A stretch of 64,000 nucleotides of DNA from an uncultured Oscillospiraceae bacterium (GTDB lineage: Bacteria; Bacillota; Clostridia; Oscillospirales; Oscillospiraceae), in NCBI GenBank assembly GCA_944385095.1, contig CALWVS010000011.1:1-64000 (forward strand), written 5' to 3'. The notes under the pieces were generated by a model. It made no database searches and was not told the DNA's origin. It was given only the letters and a program-made list of their open reading frames with translations. The position numbers were made by a program, and so were the translations under genes. Shown piece after piece: positions 46,505 through 56,324 of the stretch (positions are counted from its first letter, which is position 1; each line of letters starts with the position of its first letter).

Positions 46505-47783
46505 GGTGATTCCACCTTTCAATTTCATTTAAAACTAGGTTGGCATACTGGGAAGCCAATGCATCTGTATTTTGGTATGCCTCAAAATTGACAGAAAACT
46601 CTGCTGTTTCTGATGGATGTACTCCGAAAATAATATCATCTGCTGCACGTTTTGCAAAGACAATGGACTCTAAAAGGGAGTTGCTGGCAAGGCGGTTTTT
46701 GCCATGAATGCCATTGCAACTGGTTTCCCCACAGGCATAAAGCCCACGCATAGAGGTACGGCTGGCAAAGTCTACTGCAATCCCACCCATGAGATAGTGC
46801 TGCGCTGGAGCCACAGGGACAGGCTCTTTTCTGGCATCATATCCAGCTTTGAGACAGGCGTCAAAAATGTTGGGGAAGTGCTCTAAAATGGTTCGTTCTC
46901 CCAGTGGTGTTAAATCCTCAAACACATGGTCTGACTTGTCCAGTTCCATTTGCTTGAAAATTGCCTGACTGAGAAGGTCTCTGGGTTGTAATTCATTTGT
47001 AAATCGTTGCCCAGCCTTGTTGAGCAGCAGAGCACCTTCTCCACGCACCGATTCGGAGATTAAAAATCTGCGTCCTTTTTCCTGTGTGTAAAGTGCAGTG
47101 GGATGGATTTGGATGTAATTCAAATCTTTCATATGGATATGGTGTTGAATTGCAATGGCAAGGGCATCCCCTGTCATATGTGGAAAACTGGTGGAATTTT
47201 GAAAAAGCCCACCTATGCCACCACATGCCAATACCACAAATGGAGCGGAAATGGTTTGAATTTTATGCTCAGATGTTTCCACAACAACACCACCGCATGT
47301 GGTACCATCGGTCAATAAATCCAGTAATGTGGTGTGTTCTTTCAGGGTAATATGACTGCGCTCCCTGACACGCTGTAACAGAACAGAGCAAATTTCATGC
47401 CCAGTAATATCCTGATGGTATAAAATTCTAGGTTTTGAATGGGCACCCTCTCTGGTATATGCCAAGGTTCCATCTGGGTTCCTCTGAAATTGCACTCCAT
47501 AACGAATCAGGTCCCGCACCACATGGTTGGAACTGCGCAAGACCAGCTCTACCGTCTTTGGATTGTTTTCATAGTGACCAGCCCGCATGGTGTCTTCATA
47601 GTAGTCTGGAAAGTCATCTTCCCCTCTCAGTACACAAATACCCCCCTGTGCCAGAAAGGAGTTTGCTTCTTCTGCTTTTTGTTTTGTGAAAATACATACC
47701 CGCATAGAATCTGGGAATTGCAGTGCACAGTAGAGACCAGCTACACCAGTGCCTACAATGACAACATCATATTCCTCATTCAT
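46497..47783 (-). CDS. nadB: L-aspartate oxidase
   Basis: A 428-residue FAD enzyme that oxidises aspartate to iminoaspartate, probably with fumarate as electron acceptor under anoxia. The FAD-binding start VVIVGTGVAGLYCAL, the active-site HPTALY and RGEGALLLN motifs and the late GLYACGETSCNGIHGKNRLASNSLLE are present. It lacks the long C-terminal helical domain of the E. coli enzyme, as is usual in clostridia. It is the first gene of the nad operon. Confidence 0.95.
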   Translation of the reverse strand: MNEEYDVVIVGTGVAGLYCALQFPDSMRVCIFTKQKAEEANSFLAQGGICVLRGEDDFPDYYEDTMRAGHYENNPKTVELVLRSSNHVVRDLIRYGVQFQRNPDGTLAYTREGAHSKPRILYHQDITGHEICSVLLQRVRERSHITLKEHTTLLDLLTDGTTCGGVVVETSEHKIQTISAPFVVLACGGIGGLFQNSTSFPHMTGDALAIAIQHHIHMKDLNYIQIHPTALYTQEKGRRFLISESVRGEGALLLNKAGQRFTNELQPRDLLSQAIFKQMELDKSDHVFEDLTPLGERTILEHFPNIFDACLKAGYDARKEPVPVAPAQHYLMGGIAVDFASRTSMRGLYACGETSCNGIHGKNRLASNSLLESIVFAKRAADDIIFGVHPSETAEFSVNFEAYQNTDALASQYANLVLNEIERWNHHE

Positions 47784-47813
47784 ACACTCACCTGTTTCTT
47801 TTTTGGTTGTTTT

Positions 47814-47847
47814 ATTGTATCATCTGTCACAATAAGTGTCAAGACAC
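47814..47847 (-). promoter_or_regulatory. nadB promoter with overlapping palindrome (NiaR-like operator)
   Basis: On the minus strand, TTGACA (47842-47837) and TACAAT (47819-47814) are 17 bases apart. The -35 box is embedded in GTGTC-TT-GACAC (47847-47836), a short inverted repeat well placed for a repressor. NiaR represses nad operons in many Firmicutes; the identity is inferred. Confidence 0.5.
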
Positions 47848-47965
47848 ATATAAATATTGTGTTACTCCAGAATGAATTTTTACGTTGTCAATCCCAAAAG
47901 TGACTGATATAATACAGTACAAAGCGACAGCTTGATTTTGTGATAGGAAGGATTGTTTGCATGCC

Positions 47966-50221
47966 ATGAAAAGGGAGTCCATTGTCATTCGGGATGCCTA
48001 CGAAAATAATCTGAAACATGTCAATGTGGAAGTTCCAAAACACTGTTTGACGGTGTTTACAGGTGTTTCTGGTTCAGGAAAAAGCTCTCTGGTGCTGGAT
48101 ACCATTGCAGCCCAGTCCCGCAGAGAACTGAATGATACTTTTCCCAGCTTTGTACAACACTATCTGCCAAAGTATGGCAGACCCCATGTGGGTTCCATTG
48201 AAAATTTGCCGGTTGCCATTGTGATTGACCAGAAAAAACCAGCTCCCAATTTGCGTTCAACGGTGGGGACTTACACAGACACCTATGCTCTGCTGCGATT
48301 GCTGTTTTCACGGGTTGGAAAGCCATTTGTTGGATATTCAGATACGTTTTCCTTTAACCATCCACAGGGGAGCTGTCCCCGCTGTGATGGTCTGGGTGAG
48401 GTGACAGAACTGGATATTCATAAACTGGTGGATTTTGATAAATGTCTGAATGACCCTGGTGTCATTCACTATCCCACCTTTGAACCAGGGCAGTGGAGGT
48501 GGATTCGCTATGCCCGCAGTGGGCTTTTTGATTTGGATAAAAAAATTAGGGATTATTCCCAAGAGGAACTGGAGCTGTTTCTCTATTCCCCTCAAATCAA
48601 GCTGAAAGACCCACCGGCTGGATGGCCGAAAACGGCAAAATATGAAGGGTTGGTACATCGTATGTACCGCAGTGTGCTTCATTCAGAGGAGGGAAAACTA
48701 CATGCCCAACAGGTGGCAGGGATGACCAGTCATATGGTTTGCCCAGACTGTGGAGGAGCACGGCTGAATCCAAAGGTATTGAGTTGTACCATGCAAGGAA
48801 AAAATATTGCACAGGTGGCTGCATTGCCATTGGAGGAATTGCTGGGATGGTTGGAACAAATCACGGACCCTTTGGCAGTGGACATCAAACAGGCTTTACA
48901 TACCAGAATTACTGCACTGACAGAAATCGGACTGAGTTATTTGACCTTAGACCGTGGCTTGAGCACCTTATCTGGAGGAGAAATTCAGCGGTGTAAAATT
49001 GCAAAATATATGACAGCCTCCATGTCAGATATTGTGTATATACTAGATGAACCAAGTGTGGGGTTACATAGCCATGATATACAACGTCTGCTCAATGCCA
49101 TTGGTAAGCTGCGTGACCGGGGAAACACGGTGCTCCTTGTAGAACACCACAGAGAGATGATTGCAGCGGCAGACCATATCATTGATTTGGGACCCGCCTC
49201 TGGTCGTCAGGGTGGAGAAATTACCTTTCAGGGCACCTATGGGCAGCTGCTGGAAAGTGATACCCACACGGGAAAGGCATTGCGTGCCCCAATTATAAAA
49301 AATGAACATCCACGCACAGCAAAAGACTGGTTGTCTTTGCAACATGTCTCCTATCATAATTTGAAAGATTTGTCTGTTTCTATCCCCACCGGGGTTTTGA
49401 CAGCGGTGACTGGTGTGGCTGGTGCAGGGAAAAGTTCTCTGATGGAAGTATTTTACCATACCTATCCACAAAATACCATTTATATCAACCAAAAAAGTAT
49501 AGGGGCAAATCTCCGTTCCACACCTGCCACTTATATGGGGGTTGCAGATGAAATTCGTAAAATTTTTGCATCCCGTTGTGGGCAAAAAGCCAGCCTGTTT
49601 TCCTTTAATGGAGAGGGTCGTTGTCCAGTGTGTGGGGGAAAAGGTGTGATTATCTCTGACATGGCATTTATGGATGCCATTGAGACACCATGTGAGGCGT
49701 GCGGTGGACTGCGTTTTTCAAAAGAGGTGCTGTCCCATACAGTGGATGGAATGAATATTGCACAGGTGATGGACCTCTCAGTAGAACAGGCATTGATTTG
49801 GTTGGGGGAGTCACAGGCAGCAAAACGGCTGGAACCACTGGAACAGGTGGGACTGTCCTATCTTCATTTGAATCAGGCGCTTTCTACATTGTCAGGTGGC
49901 GAGTTACAGCGCATGAAGTTGGCTTCCCATTTGAACCTGAACGGCTCCACCTTTATTCTGGATGAACCCACCAGTGGGCTCCATTTGGATGACATCCACC
50001 GTATTTTGCAGTTGTTCCACCATTTGGTGGATTGTGGGAATACAGTGATTTTAATTGACCACAGTTTGGATGTGGTTGCCAGTGCAGATTATATTTTGGA
50101 ACTGGGACCAGAGGGAGGAGAAGCTGGCGGGCACCTGCTGTTCCAAGGAACCCCAACAGAACTATTGGAATCTTCTCACTCTGTCACAGCCCCCTATTTG
50201 AAGGCAAAGTTGGGACTGTAA
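47966..50221 (+). CDS. UvrA-like ABC ATPase, short paralogue
   Basis: A 751-residue tandem ABC ATPase of the UvrA family. Walker A motifs GVSGSGKSS and GVAGAGKSS, signatures LSGGEIQR and LSGGELQR, and zinc motifs CPRCDGLG, CPDCGG and CPVCGGKG are present. Canonical UvrA has about 940 residues; this form is short in the region where UvrA binds UvrB. Such paralogues occur with drug resistance or DNA-intercalator tolerance. A TTG at 47957 is an alternative start. It is divergent from nadB. Confidence 0.88.
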   Translation: MKRESIVIRDAYENNLKHVNVEVPKHCLTVFTGVSGSGKSSLVLDTIAAQSRRELNDTFPSFVQHYLPKYGRPHVGSIENLPVAIVIDQKKPAPNLRSTVGTYTDTYALLRLLFSRVGKPFVGYSDTFSFNHPQGSCPRCDGLGEVTELDIHKLVDFDKCLNDPGVIHYPTFEPGQWRWIRYARSGLFDLDKKIRDYSQEELELFLYSPQIKLKDPPAGWPKTAKYEGLVHRMYRSVLHSEEGKLHAQQVAGMTSHMVCPDCGGARLNPKVLSCTMQGKNIAQVAALPLEELLGWLEQITDPLAVDIKQALHTRITALTEIGLSYLTLDRGLSTLSGGEIQRCKIAKYMTASMSDIVYILDEPSVGLHSHDIQRLLNAIGKLRDRGNTVLLVEHHREMIAAADHIIDLGPASGRQGGEITFQGTYGQLLESDTHTGKALRAPIIKNEHPRTAKDWLSLQHVSYHNLKDLSVSIPTGVLTAVTGVAGAGKSSLMEVFYHTYPQNTIYINQKSIGANLRSTPATYMGVADEIRKIFASRCGQKASLFSFNGEGRCPVCGGKGVIISDMAFMDAIETPCEACGGLRFSKEVLSHTVDGMNIAQVMDLSVEQALIWLGESQAAKRLEPLEQVGLSYLHLNQALSTLSGGELQRMKLASHLNLNGSTFILDEPTSGLHLDDIHRILQLFHHLVDCGNTVILIDHSLDVVASADYILELGPEGGEAGGHLLFQGTPTELLESSHSVTAPYLKAKLGL

Positions 50222-50365
50222 ACGGAAGATAGAGTGTACAGAATATCCAAAGATTGCAGAGAATAGAAGAATGGGAATTGTCTATCTAACAAAAGTGGAG
50301 TAAAACCACAATAACGGGTTGACAGAAGCACACAAGGCAGTTATAATGACGGCATGAACAGCAAA

Positions 50366-50398
50366 GACGCTGCAACAAAGGAGTTGCGGCGTCTTTTT
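50366..50398 (+). terminator. Terminator of the UvrA-like gene
   Basis: GACGC-TGCAAC pairs with TTGC-GGCGTC around a 7-base loop, then TTTTT. Confidence 0.8.
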
Positions 50399-50404
50399 GC
50401 TTTA

Positions 50405-50702
50405 TTAGAATCGAATAGAGAAACAGGCAGAGAGGGAGAAAAGTATCACAGAGATTCTGGCACAGTGAGCGGAGGACAGTGGAAACTCCGACCAAGAGGC
50501 TGTGAGAAGAACACTCCTGAGCTGTAACCTGAACACGGAATGAGGTAAGTAGGGGAACCGGCTGGCAACCGTTATCTTGCACAGACTTGTCAGAGTCTTA
50601 TAAGGGGCTGTCGTATGACAGCAAATTAGGTGGCACCGCGGATTGCAGCATTCGTCCTAAAAATAGGGATGATGCTGCGAAAAAATCTGGAGGTGCTTTT
50701 TT
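50405..50702 (+). promoter_or_regulatory. T-box leader, asparagine specifier
   Basis: The specifier AAC lies at 50510-50512, six bases before GAGC. The T-box TGGCACCGCG is at 50631-50640. The terminator pairs GCACC (50633-50637), GATT and GCAGCAT with ATGCTGC, AATC and GGTGC (50692-50696), followed by TTTTTT at 50697-50702 and then the ATG. The ribosome site GGAGG (50689-50693) lies inside the terminator arm. Uncharged tRNA-Asn should open the structure and allow asnB expression. Confidence 0.88.
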
Positions 50703-52286
50703 ATGTGCGCAATTATTGGATTTTCTAAGAAAACAAGAACAAGAGAACAGGTTTTGACTTATTTTGACCGTACCTTATCCAGAGGTCCTGACATGACACG
50801 GGTGCTGGAAACCCCATCTGGTTGGCTGGGCTTTCATCGTTTGGCAATTATGGATTTGGATGAGGCAGGGATGCAGCCATTTCAACTAGGGGATGACATG
50901 GTGGTGTGCAATGGAGAACTGTATGGATGGAGAACCTTGAAAAAACAGTTACAGGAAAAAGGCTACACATTTGCAAGTGGAAGCGACTGTGAACTGATTC
51001 TGCCTTTGTATCGGGAATATGGGCTGGATATGTTTGAGATGCTGGATGCCGAATTTGCCATGATCATCTATGACAGTAAACGGGATTCCCTTGTGGCAGC
51101 CCGTGACCCCATTGGCATTCGCCCCCTGTTTTATGGTTATGACAGAGATGGTGGTATTGTATTTGCCAGTGAGGCAAAAAACCTGGTTGGACTTTGTAAA
51201 GAGGTTCGCCCATTCCCTCCAGGACATTACTATGCAGATGGTTATTTTATCCGCTATGCAGATTTGACCACAGTGAAGGAATACTGTCAGGATGATTTGG
51301 AAACTGTGTGCAAAAACATTCGGGAAAAACTGACAGCTGGCGTTGTAAAACGGCTGGACGCAGATGCACCACTGGGCTTCCTGCTCTCTGGTGGTTTGGA
51401 TTCCAGTTTGGTGTGTGCCATTGCACAAAAAGAACTGAGCAAACCCATCCGAACCTTTGCCATTGGAATGGACAAAGATGCCATTGACCTGAAATATGCC
51501 AGAGAGGTGGCTGAGTATATTGGCAGTGACCACAAAGAGGTGATTATCACCAGAGAAGATGTGTTAGAAGCACTGCCCCATGTGGTGGCTGCTCTGGGTA
51601 CTTATGATATTACAACCATTCGTGCCAGTATTGGTATGTATCTCATTTGTAAAGCAATCCATGAAACCACCGATATTCGGGTGCTTTTGACTGGTGAAAT
51701 TTCAGATGAACTGTTTGGTTATAAATATACCGATTTTGCACCCAGCCCAGAGGCGTTTCAGGCTGAGGCAAAGAAACGGGTGGATGAACTTTATATGTAT
51801 GACGTGCTGCGTGCAGACCGGTGTATCGGCGTAAACTCTCTGGAAGCTCGTGTCCCATTTGGGGATTTGGATTTTGTCCGGTATGTGATGTCAGTTGACC
51901 CAGCATTGAAAATCAACACCTATGGGAAAGGAAAATATCTGCTCAGACATGCCTTTGAGGGTACAGGGTTACTGCCAGATGAAATTTTGTGGCGTGAAAA
52001 GGCAGCTTTTTCCGATGCAGTAGGTCATTCTATGGTAGATGACCTGAAAGAATACGCACAGAGCCAGTTTACACAGGAAGAATTTGAACAACAGAGACAC
52101 AAATATTCCTTTGCAACCCCATTTACCAAAGAGAGCCTGCTTTACCGAGAGTTATTTGAGACTTACTATCCCGGTCAGGCAAGCATGGTTCGGGATTTTT
52201 GGATGCCAAACCGTGATTGGGAAGGTTGTGATGTGGATGATCCTTCAGCCCGTGTGCTAAAAAACTATGGAGCCAGTGGACAGTAA
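50703..52286 (+). CDS. asnB: Glutamine-hydrolysing asparagine synthetase
   Basis: A 527-residue enzyme making asparagine from aspartate, glutamine and ATP. Met is followed by Cys2, the glutaminase nucleophile (MCAIIGF). The GELYG and RDPIGIRPLFYG motifs complete the amidotransferase half. The synthetase half has the PP-loop LSGGLDSSL and the later GEISDELFGYKY. The Asn T-box leader ends directly at its start codon. glnN follows after 33 bases, probably on the same mRNA. Confidence 0.96.
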   Translation: MCAIIGFSKKTRTREQVLTYFDRTLSRGPDMTRVLETPSGWLGFHRLAIMDLDEAGMQPFQLGDDMVVCNGELYGWRTLKKQLQEKGYTFASGSDCELILPLYREYGLDMFEMLDAEFAMIIYDSKRDSLVAARDPIGIRPLFYGYDRDGGIVFASEAKNLVGLCKEVRPFPPGHYYADGYFIRYADLTTVKEYCQDDLETVCKNIREKLTAGVVKRLDADAPLGFLLSGGLDSSLVCAIAQKELSKPIRTFAIGMDKDAIDLKYAREVAEYIGSDHKEVIITREDVLEALPHVVAALGTYDITTIRASIGMYLICKAIHETTDIRVLLTGEISDELFGYKYTDFAPSPEAFQAEAKKRVDELYMYDVLRADRCIGVNSLEARVPFGDLDFVRYVMSVDPALKINTYGKGKYLLRHAFEGTGLLPDEILWREKAAFSDAVGHSMVDDLKEYAQSQFTQEEFEQQRHKYSFATPFTKESLLYRELFETYYPGQASMVRDFWMPNRDWEGCDVDDPSARVLKNYGASGQ

Positions 52287-52319
52287 GTATATGGTCAGAT
52301 TGGAAAGGAGATTGTCATA

Positions 52320-54404
52320 ATGGAAAAGAAATTTGATGTAGCAGCAGATTTTGGCAGTATGGTATTTCATGAGGAAGCAATGAAAGCATATCTGTCTTCC
52401 AACTCCTATGGAGAGTGGAAGAAGTGTATCGAAACCCATACCCCCTTGGATTTGTCCATTGCAAATGACATTGCAGAGGCAATGAAGCGTTGGGCATTGG
52501 AGCGGGGTGCAACCCACTACACCCACTGGTTCCAGCCTATGACTGGATTTACCGCAGAAAAACATGACAGTTTTATTGCTCCAGCTGGGGGCGGCAGAGC
52601 GGTTATGGAATTTTCAGGGAAAGAACTGGTACGAGGGGAGCCAGATGCTTCCTCCTTCCCATCAGGTGGTCTACGGGCTACCTTTGAGGCAAGAGGCTAT
52701 ACAGCATGGGACCCAACTGCATTTGCATTTATCCGGGAGCATACCTTGTATATCCCAACTGTGTTCTGCTCCTATTCTGGTCATGTATTGGACAAAAAGA
52801 CACCTCTACTCCGCTCCATGGAGCAGGTAAGCAAGCAGGCAGTCCGAATTTTACGGCTGTTTGGGGATACCACATCAAAGGCAGTTGTGGCACAGGTGGG
52901 TCCAGAACAGGAATATTTCCTGATTGATGAAAAAGATTTTGCAAAACGTATGGATTTACGTCTGTGTGGCAGAACACTGTTTGGTGCAAAGCCACCAAAG
53001 GGGCAGGAATTGGATGACCATTACTTTGGTACCATCCGTTCCAGAGTGGCTGCCTATATGGAGGAATTGGACGAGGAGTTGTGGAAACTGGGGGTTCTCT
53101 CCAAGACAAAACACAACGAAGTGGCGCCCTGTCAGCATGAAATGGCACCTATTTACACGGATGCAAACTGCGCCTGTGACCACAACCAGATTACCATGGA
53201 TGTGATGCGAAAGGTAGCAAGAAAGCATGGGCTGGTGTGTCTGCTCCATGAAAAACCCTTTGCAGGCATCAACGGTTCAGGAAAACATGATAACTGGTCA
53301 CTGTCCACTGATACAGGGGACAACCTCTTTCAGCCAGGCAACACACCCAGTCAGAATGCCCGCTTTTTGCTCTTTTTGGCTGCCTTTGTAAAAGGGGTGG
53401 ACGAATATCAGGACTTCCTGCGCTGCACAGTGGCATATGCAGGAAATGACCACCGTTTGGGTGCACAGGAAGCACCTCCTGCTGTAGTATCTATTTTCTT
53501 GGGAGATGAGCTGACTAAGGTAGTGGAATCCATCATTTCTGGAACAGAGTATGCAGACCCAGGGAAAGCCACATTGAGAATCGGGGTAGATGTCATGCCA
53601 ACTATTCCCAAAGACAACACAGACCGAAACAGAACTTCACCATTGGCATTCACAGGCAATAAATTTGAATTCCGTATGTTGGGTTCATCTCAGTCGATTG
53701 CAGGTCCTAACATTGCTCTGAACACCATTATGGCGCAGGAACTGGAGGAATTTGCAGATATTCTGGAACAGGCAGATGATTTCAACGCTGCGCTGTCTGA
53801 ACTGATTCAGCGTGTCTTTACTCAGCACCAGAGAATTATTTTCAATGGAAATGGATATGAACAGGCATGGCTTCAGGAGGCATCCAGACGGGGATTGGTC
53901 AATTTAACCTCCACAGCAGATGCACTTCCTTACTACACAGCTCCAAAGAATGTGGCACTGTTTACAAAACATGGGATTTTCTCAAAAGAGGAGCTGGAGG
54001 CACGGCAGGAAATCCATATGGAGAACTACTGCACCGTGCGTACCATTGAAGCCACCACTATGATTGATATGATCCGAAAGGACATTTTGCCAGCTGCTTC
54101 TGCGTATGCTGGAGCCTTGTTCCAGCGCATACAGCTGCGGGGTGGCATGGAAGGCAGTCACTATGAAAGTGCCCTGGCCACTGGAATTTCACAGAAAACA
54201 GATGCACTCATGCAGATTTGTGAACAGATGGACCGTGATTTGAAAGAGGCACCTGCTGATATGAAATCAAAGCTGACCTATTTTCATGGGGTAATCGAGG
54301 AGGATATGACAAAGGCACGGCAGATTGCCGATGAACTGGAGACTATGGTGGAGCGGAAATATTGGCCATTCCCCACCTATAGCGATATCCTGTTTTATGT
54401 TTAA
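52320..54404 (+). CDS. glnN: Type III glutamine synthetase
   Basis: A 694-residue GSIII, about 250 residues longer than type I. Typical marks are the N-terminal ATHYTHWFQPMTGFTAEKHD, SFPSGGLRATFEARGYTAWDP, the GPEQEYFLI metal site and NGSGKHDNWSL. It condenses glutamate and ammonia. It is common in Bacteroidetes and gut Clostridia. The position after asnB suggests coordinated nitrogen assimilation, with transcription partly set by the Asn T-box. Confidence 0.96.
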   Translation: MEKKFDVAADFGSMVFHEEAMKAYLSSNSYGEWKKCIETHTPLDLSIANDIAEAMKRWALERGATHYTHWFQPMTGFTAEKHDSFIAPAGGGRAVMEFSGKELVRGEPDASSFPSGGLRATFEARGYTAWDPTAFAFIREHTLYIPTVFCSYSGHVLDKKTPLLRSMEQVSKQAVRILRLFGDTTSKAVVAQVGPEQEYFLIDEKDFAKRMDLRLCGRTLFGAKPPKGQELDDHYFGTIRSRVAAYMEELDEELWKLGVLSKTKHNEVAPCQHEMAPIYTDANCACDHNQITMDVMRKVARKHGLVCLLHEKPFAGINGSGKHDNWSLSTDTGDNLFQPGNTPSQNARFLLFLAAFVKGVDEYQDFLRCTVAYAGNDHRLGAQEAPPAVVSIFLGDELTKVVESIISGTEYADPGKATLRIGVDVMPTIPKDNTDRNRTSPLAFTGNKFEFRMLGSSQSIAGPNIALNTIMAQELEEFADILEQADDFNAALSELIQRVFTQHQRIIFNGNGYEQAWLQEASRRGLVNLTSTADALPYYTAPKNVALFTKHGIFSKEELEARQEIHMENYCTVRTIEATTMIDMIRKDILPAASAYAGALFQRIQLRGGMEGSHYESALATGISQKTDALMQICEQMDRDLKEAPADMKSKLTYFHGVIEEDMTKARQIADELETMVERKYWPFPTYSDILFYV

Positions 54405-54413
54405 TCAATGGAA

Positions 54414-54447
54414 AAGCTGCAACCAATCTGGTTGCAGCTTCCTTATT
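54414..54447. terminator. Bidirectional terminator
   Basis: AAGCTGCAACC, a 5-base loop and its complement, followed by CCTTATTT. It separates convergent glnN and the ANTAR gene. Confidence 0.8.
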
Positions 54448-55031
54448 TACTCATATTGTGCAATGATTTCCTGAGCAATTTTACTGCGAGAGGTGCGTTG
54501 TTCCATAGCCCTCACCTGAATGATACGGTGTGCCTCCTCCTCCGTGCGAAACTCACGTTGAATGAGCAGCCATTTGGCACGGTTCACAAGGCGGATTTCC
54601 TGAATTTTTTCTTCTACCGATTGCTGTTGTGTACGAACTTGTCTTAGTCGTTCCCGCATGGCAGTGAGAGCATGGATACACTGTCTGAGCACAGCAGTAG
54701 AGGTAGGTTTACCAGCAGTCAATACACCATGTTCCCGTACTTTTTGCAATGTTAATTCATATTGTTCCTGTTTGACAAAAAGCAAAACTCCCGCATCTGT
54801 GGCAGTACATAAGTCCATAGCAAGCCGTTCTTCTCCTCCATCTGGAAGTGGGCTATTGATGATAATCATATCATAACTCTGCTCATTGCACCGCCTGCGT
54901 GCTTCTCCTACACTTTTTACGGTGGTGATTGGATGGAATTCACAGGAAGGCAGATGGGGCAGCAGAGCGGAGCGAAAGGATTCACTGGGAGTGACCAGTA
55001 AAACAGCATAGGTACGCTCAAAAAATACCAT
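54447..55031 (-). CDS. ANTAR-domain response regulator
   Basis: A 194-residue antiterminator. Residues about 10-120 form a receiver-like domain, but the phospho-acceptor site reads IIINSPLP and is degenerate, with Asn in place of Asp. After a coiled coil (about 115-145) comes an ANTAR domain (IRLVNRAKWLLIQ, EEEAHRIIQVRAMEQRTSRSKIAQEI). ANTAR domains bind paired RNA hairpins and prevent termination. The gene follows glnA in one operon. I choose the ATG at 55031, 7 bases after AAAGGAG. Confidence 0.88.
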   Translation of the reverse strand: MVFFERTYAVLLVTPSESFRSALLPHLPSCEFHPITTVKSVGEARRRCNEQSYDMIIINSPLPDGGEERLAMDLCTATDAGVLLFVKQEQYELTLQKVREHGVLTAGKPTSTAVLRQCIHALTAMRERLRQVRTQQQSVEEKIQEIRLVNRAKWLLIQREFRTEEEAHRIIQVRAMEQRTSRSKIAQEIIAQYE

Positions 55032-55055
55032 AGGCATACTCCTTTCTGTGATTCT

Positions 55056-56258
55056 TTAACGACAATAATAGTCCAATACAGAAGCGGGCAGATGTGTGTG
55101 CAGGAAGGTGCTTTGGGCAGCCAGTTTTTTGGCTTCCTGTAAAGATTCCGGCAGTTTTTGAAACTGTGCAAGAATTTCTGGTGGTGCAGTAAACAGATTG
55201 TAGTTGGCAGGGGTTGGGAGGTAGTGGTTTTGCTGGATGCCATCTAAACTGGCATAAATCAGCAAAGCATAGGACAAATAGAGATTGGTGGTTGGGTCAG
55301 GAGAACGGAGTTCTGCTCTGCGATAGGGACCACGGGCGGCAGGAACACGGATCAGCTGAGAGCGATTTTCAGATGACCAGGATATATATTTGGGAGCTTT
55401 TTGTTGACCCAATCGGGCATAGGAATTCTCTGTGGGATTCAAAAAAACAGACATATCTCTGACATGGTGGAGAATCCCTGCAATGGCATTGGGCAGAGGG
55501 TCTCCCTGTCCCTGCACAGACAGATTGATATGTAGTCCATTGCCGGGATAGTTTGCCAGTGGCTTTGGGGAGAAATCAGCCCATAAACCGTTGTGTGCAG
55601 TGATGATTTCTACTACATTGCGGAATGTAATGGCGTTGTCAGCGGAGGACAGTGGCTCTGCATATCGAAAGTCAATTTCATTTTGCCCAGGACCTTCTTC
55701 ATGGTGGGAACTTTCTGGTAAAATACCCATCTGAGCCAAGGTCAGACAGATTTCACGCCGGATATTTTCCCCTCTATCGTGGGGGGCTGCATCCATATAG
55801 CAGGCGTTGTCCCAGGGAATTTTGGTTGGATTGCCATATTCATCTGTCTTAAATAGATAAAACTCCATTTCTGCACCAAATGCAAAGGAGTAACCAGCCT
55901 CAGTGGCAGTAGAAATAGCCTTTTTTAAAATACGGCGGCAATCTCCTTCAAATGGCGTACTATCTGGGTGGGCAATGTCACAGAACATGCGAACCGCTCC
56001 ACCATGTTCTGCACGCCACGGGAGAGAGGAAAGTGTAGAGGGGTCTGGGTGAAGAAACATATCAGAGTAAATATCACCGCCAAATCCTGCAATGGCTGAG
56101 GCATCAATGGCAGCTCCATCAGAAAAAATACGGGGCAGCTCCCAGGGCATCACTGCAATATTTTTCATACGACCATTCAGGTCACAGAATGAGAGCCGGA
56201 TAAATTGAATATTTTCTTCATCTACGTACTGTATTACTTCTTGTGGGGTATAATTCAT
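55056..56258 (-). CDS. glnA: Type I glutamine synthetase, short clostridial form
   Basis: A 400-residue GSI, shorter than the usual 440-470. The substrate and metal motifs FAFGAEMEFYLF, EEGPGQNEIDFRYA, NYPGNGLHIN and RVPAARG are intact, and the adenylylation-loop tyrosine motif is not evident. It is co-transcribed with the ANTAR gene. A terminator-like hairpin lies in its leader. GGAGG precedes the ATG at 56258. Two glutamine synthetases in one block suggest division of labour by nitrogen level. Confidence 0.93.
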   Translation of the reverse strand: MNYTPQEVIQYVDEENIQFIRLSFCDLNGRMKNIAVMPWELPRIFSDGAAIDASAIAGFGGDIYSDMFLHPDPSTLSSLPWRAEHGGAVRMFCDIAHPDSTPFEGDCRRILKKAISTATEAGYSFAFGAEMEFYLFKTDEYGNPTKIPWDNACYMDAAPHDRGENIRREICLTLAQMGILPESSHHEEGPGQNEIDFRYAEPLSSADNAITFRNVVEIITAHNGLWADFSPKPLANYPGNGLHINLSVQGQGDPLPNAIAGILHHVRDMSVFLNPTENSYARLGQQKAPKYISWSSENRSQLIRVPAARGPYRRAELRSPDPTTNLYLSYALLIYASLDGIQQNHYLPTPANYNLFTAPPEILAQFQKLPESLQEAKKLAAQSTFLHTHLPASVLDYYCR

Positions 56259-56270
56259 AGAGAAACCTCC

Positions 56271-56324
56271 TAAAAAACCAGAGGGGTTTATGGATTTGGG
56301 CATACTACCCCCTCCATAAACCCC
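56271..56324 (-). terminator. Leader terminator/attenuator of glnA-ANTAR
   Basis: On the minus strand, GGGGTTTATGGA and its perfect 12-base complement enclose an 18-base loop that itself can pair GGG with CCC. CTCTGG and TTTTTT follow, directly before the glnA ribosome site. The promoter (TTGACA 56370-56365, TATGGT 56347-56342, 17-base spacer) lies just upstream, so the hairpin is transcribed in every message. Confidence 0.75.
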
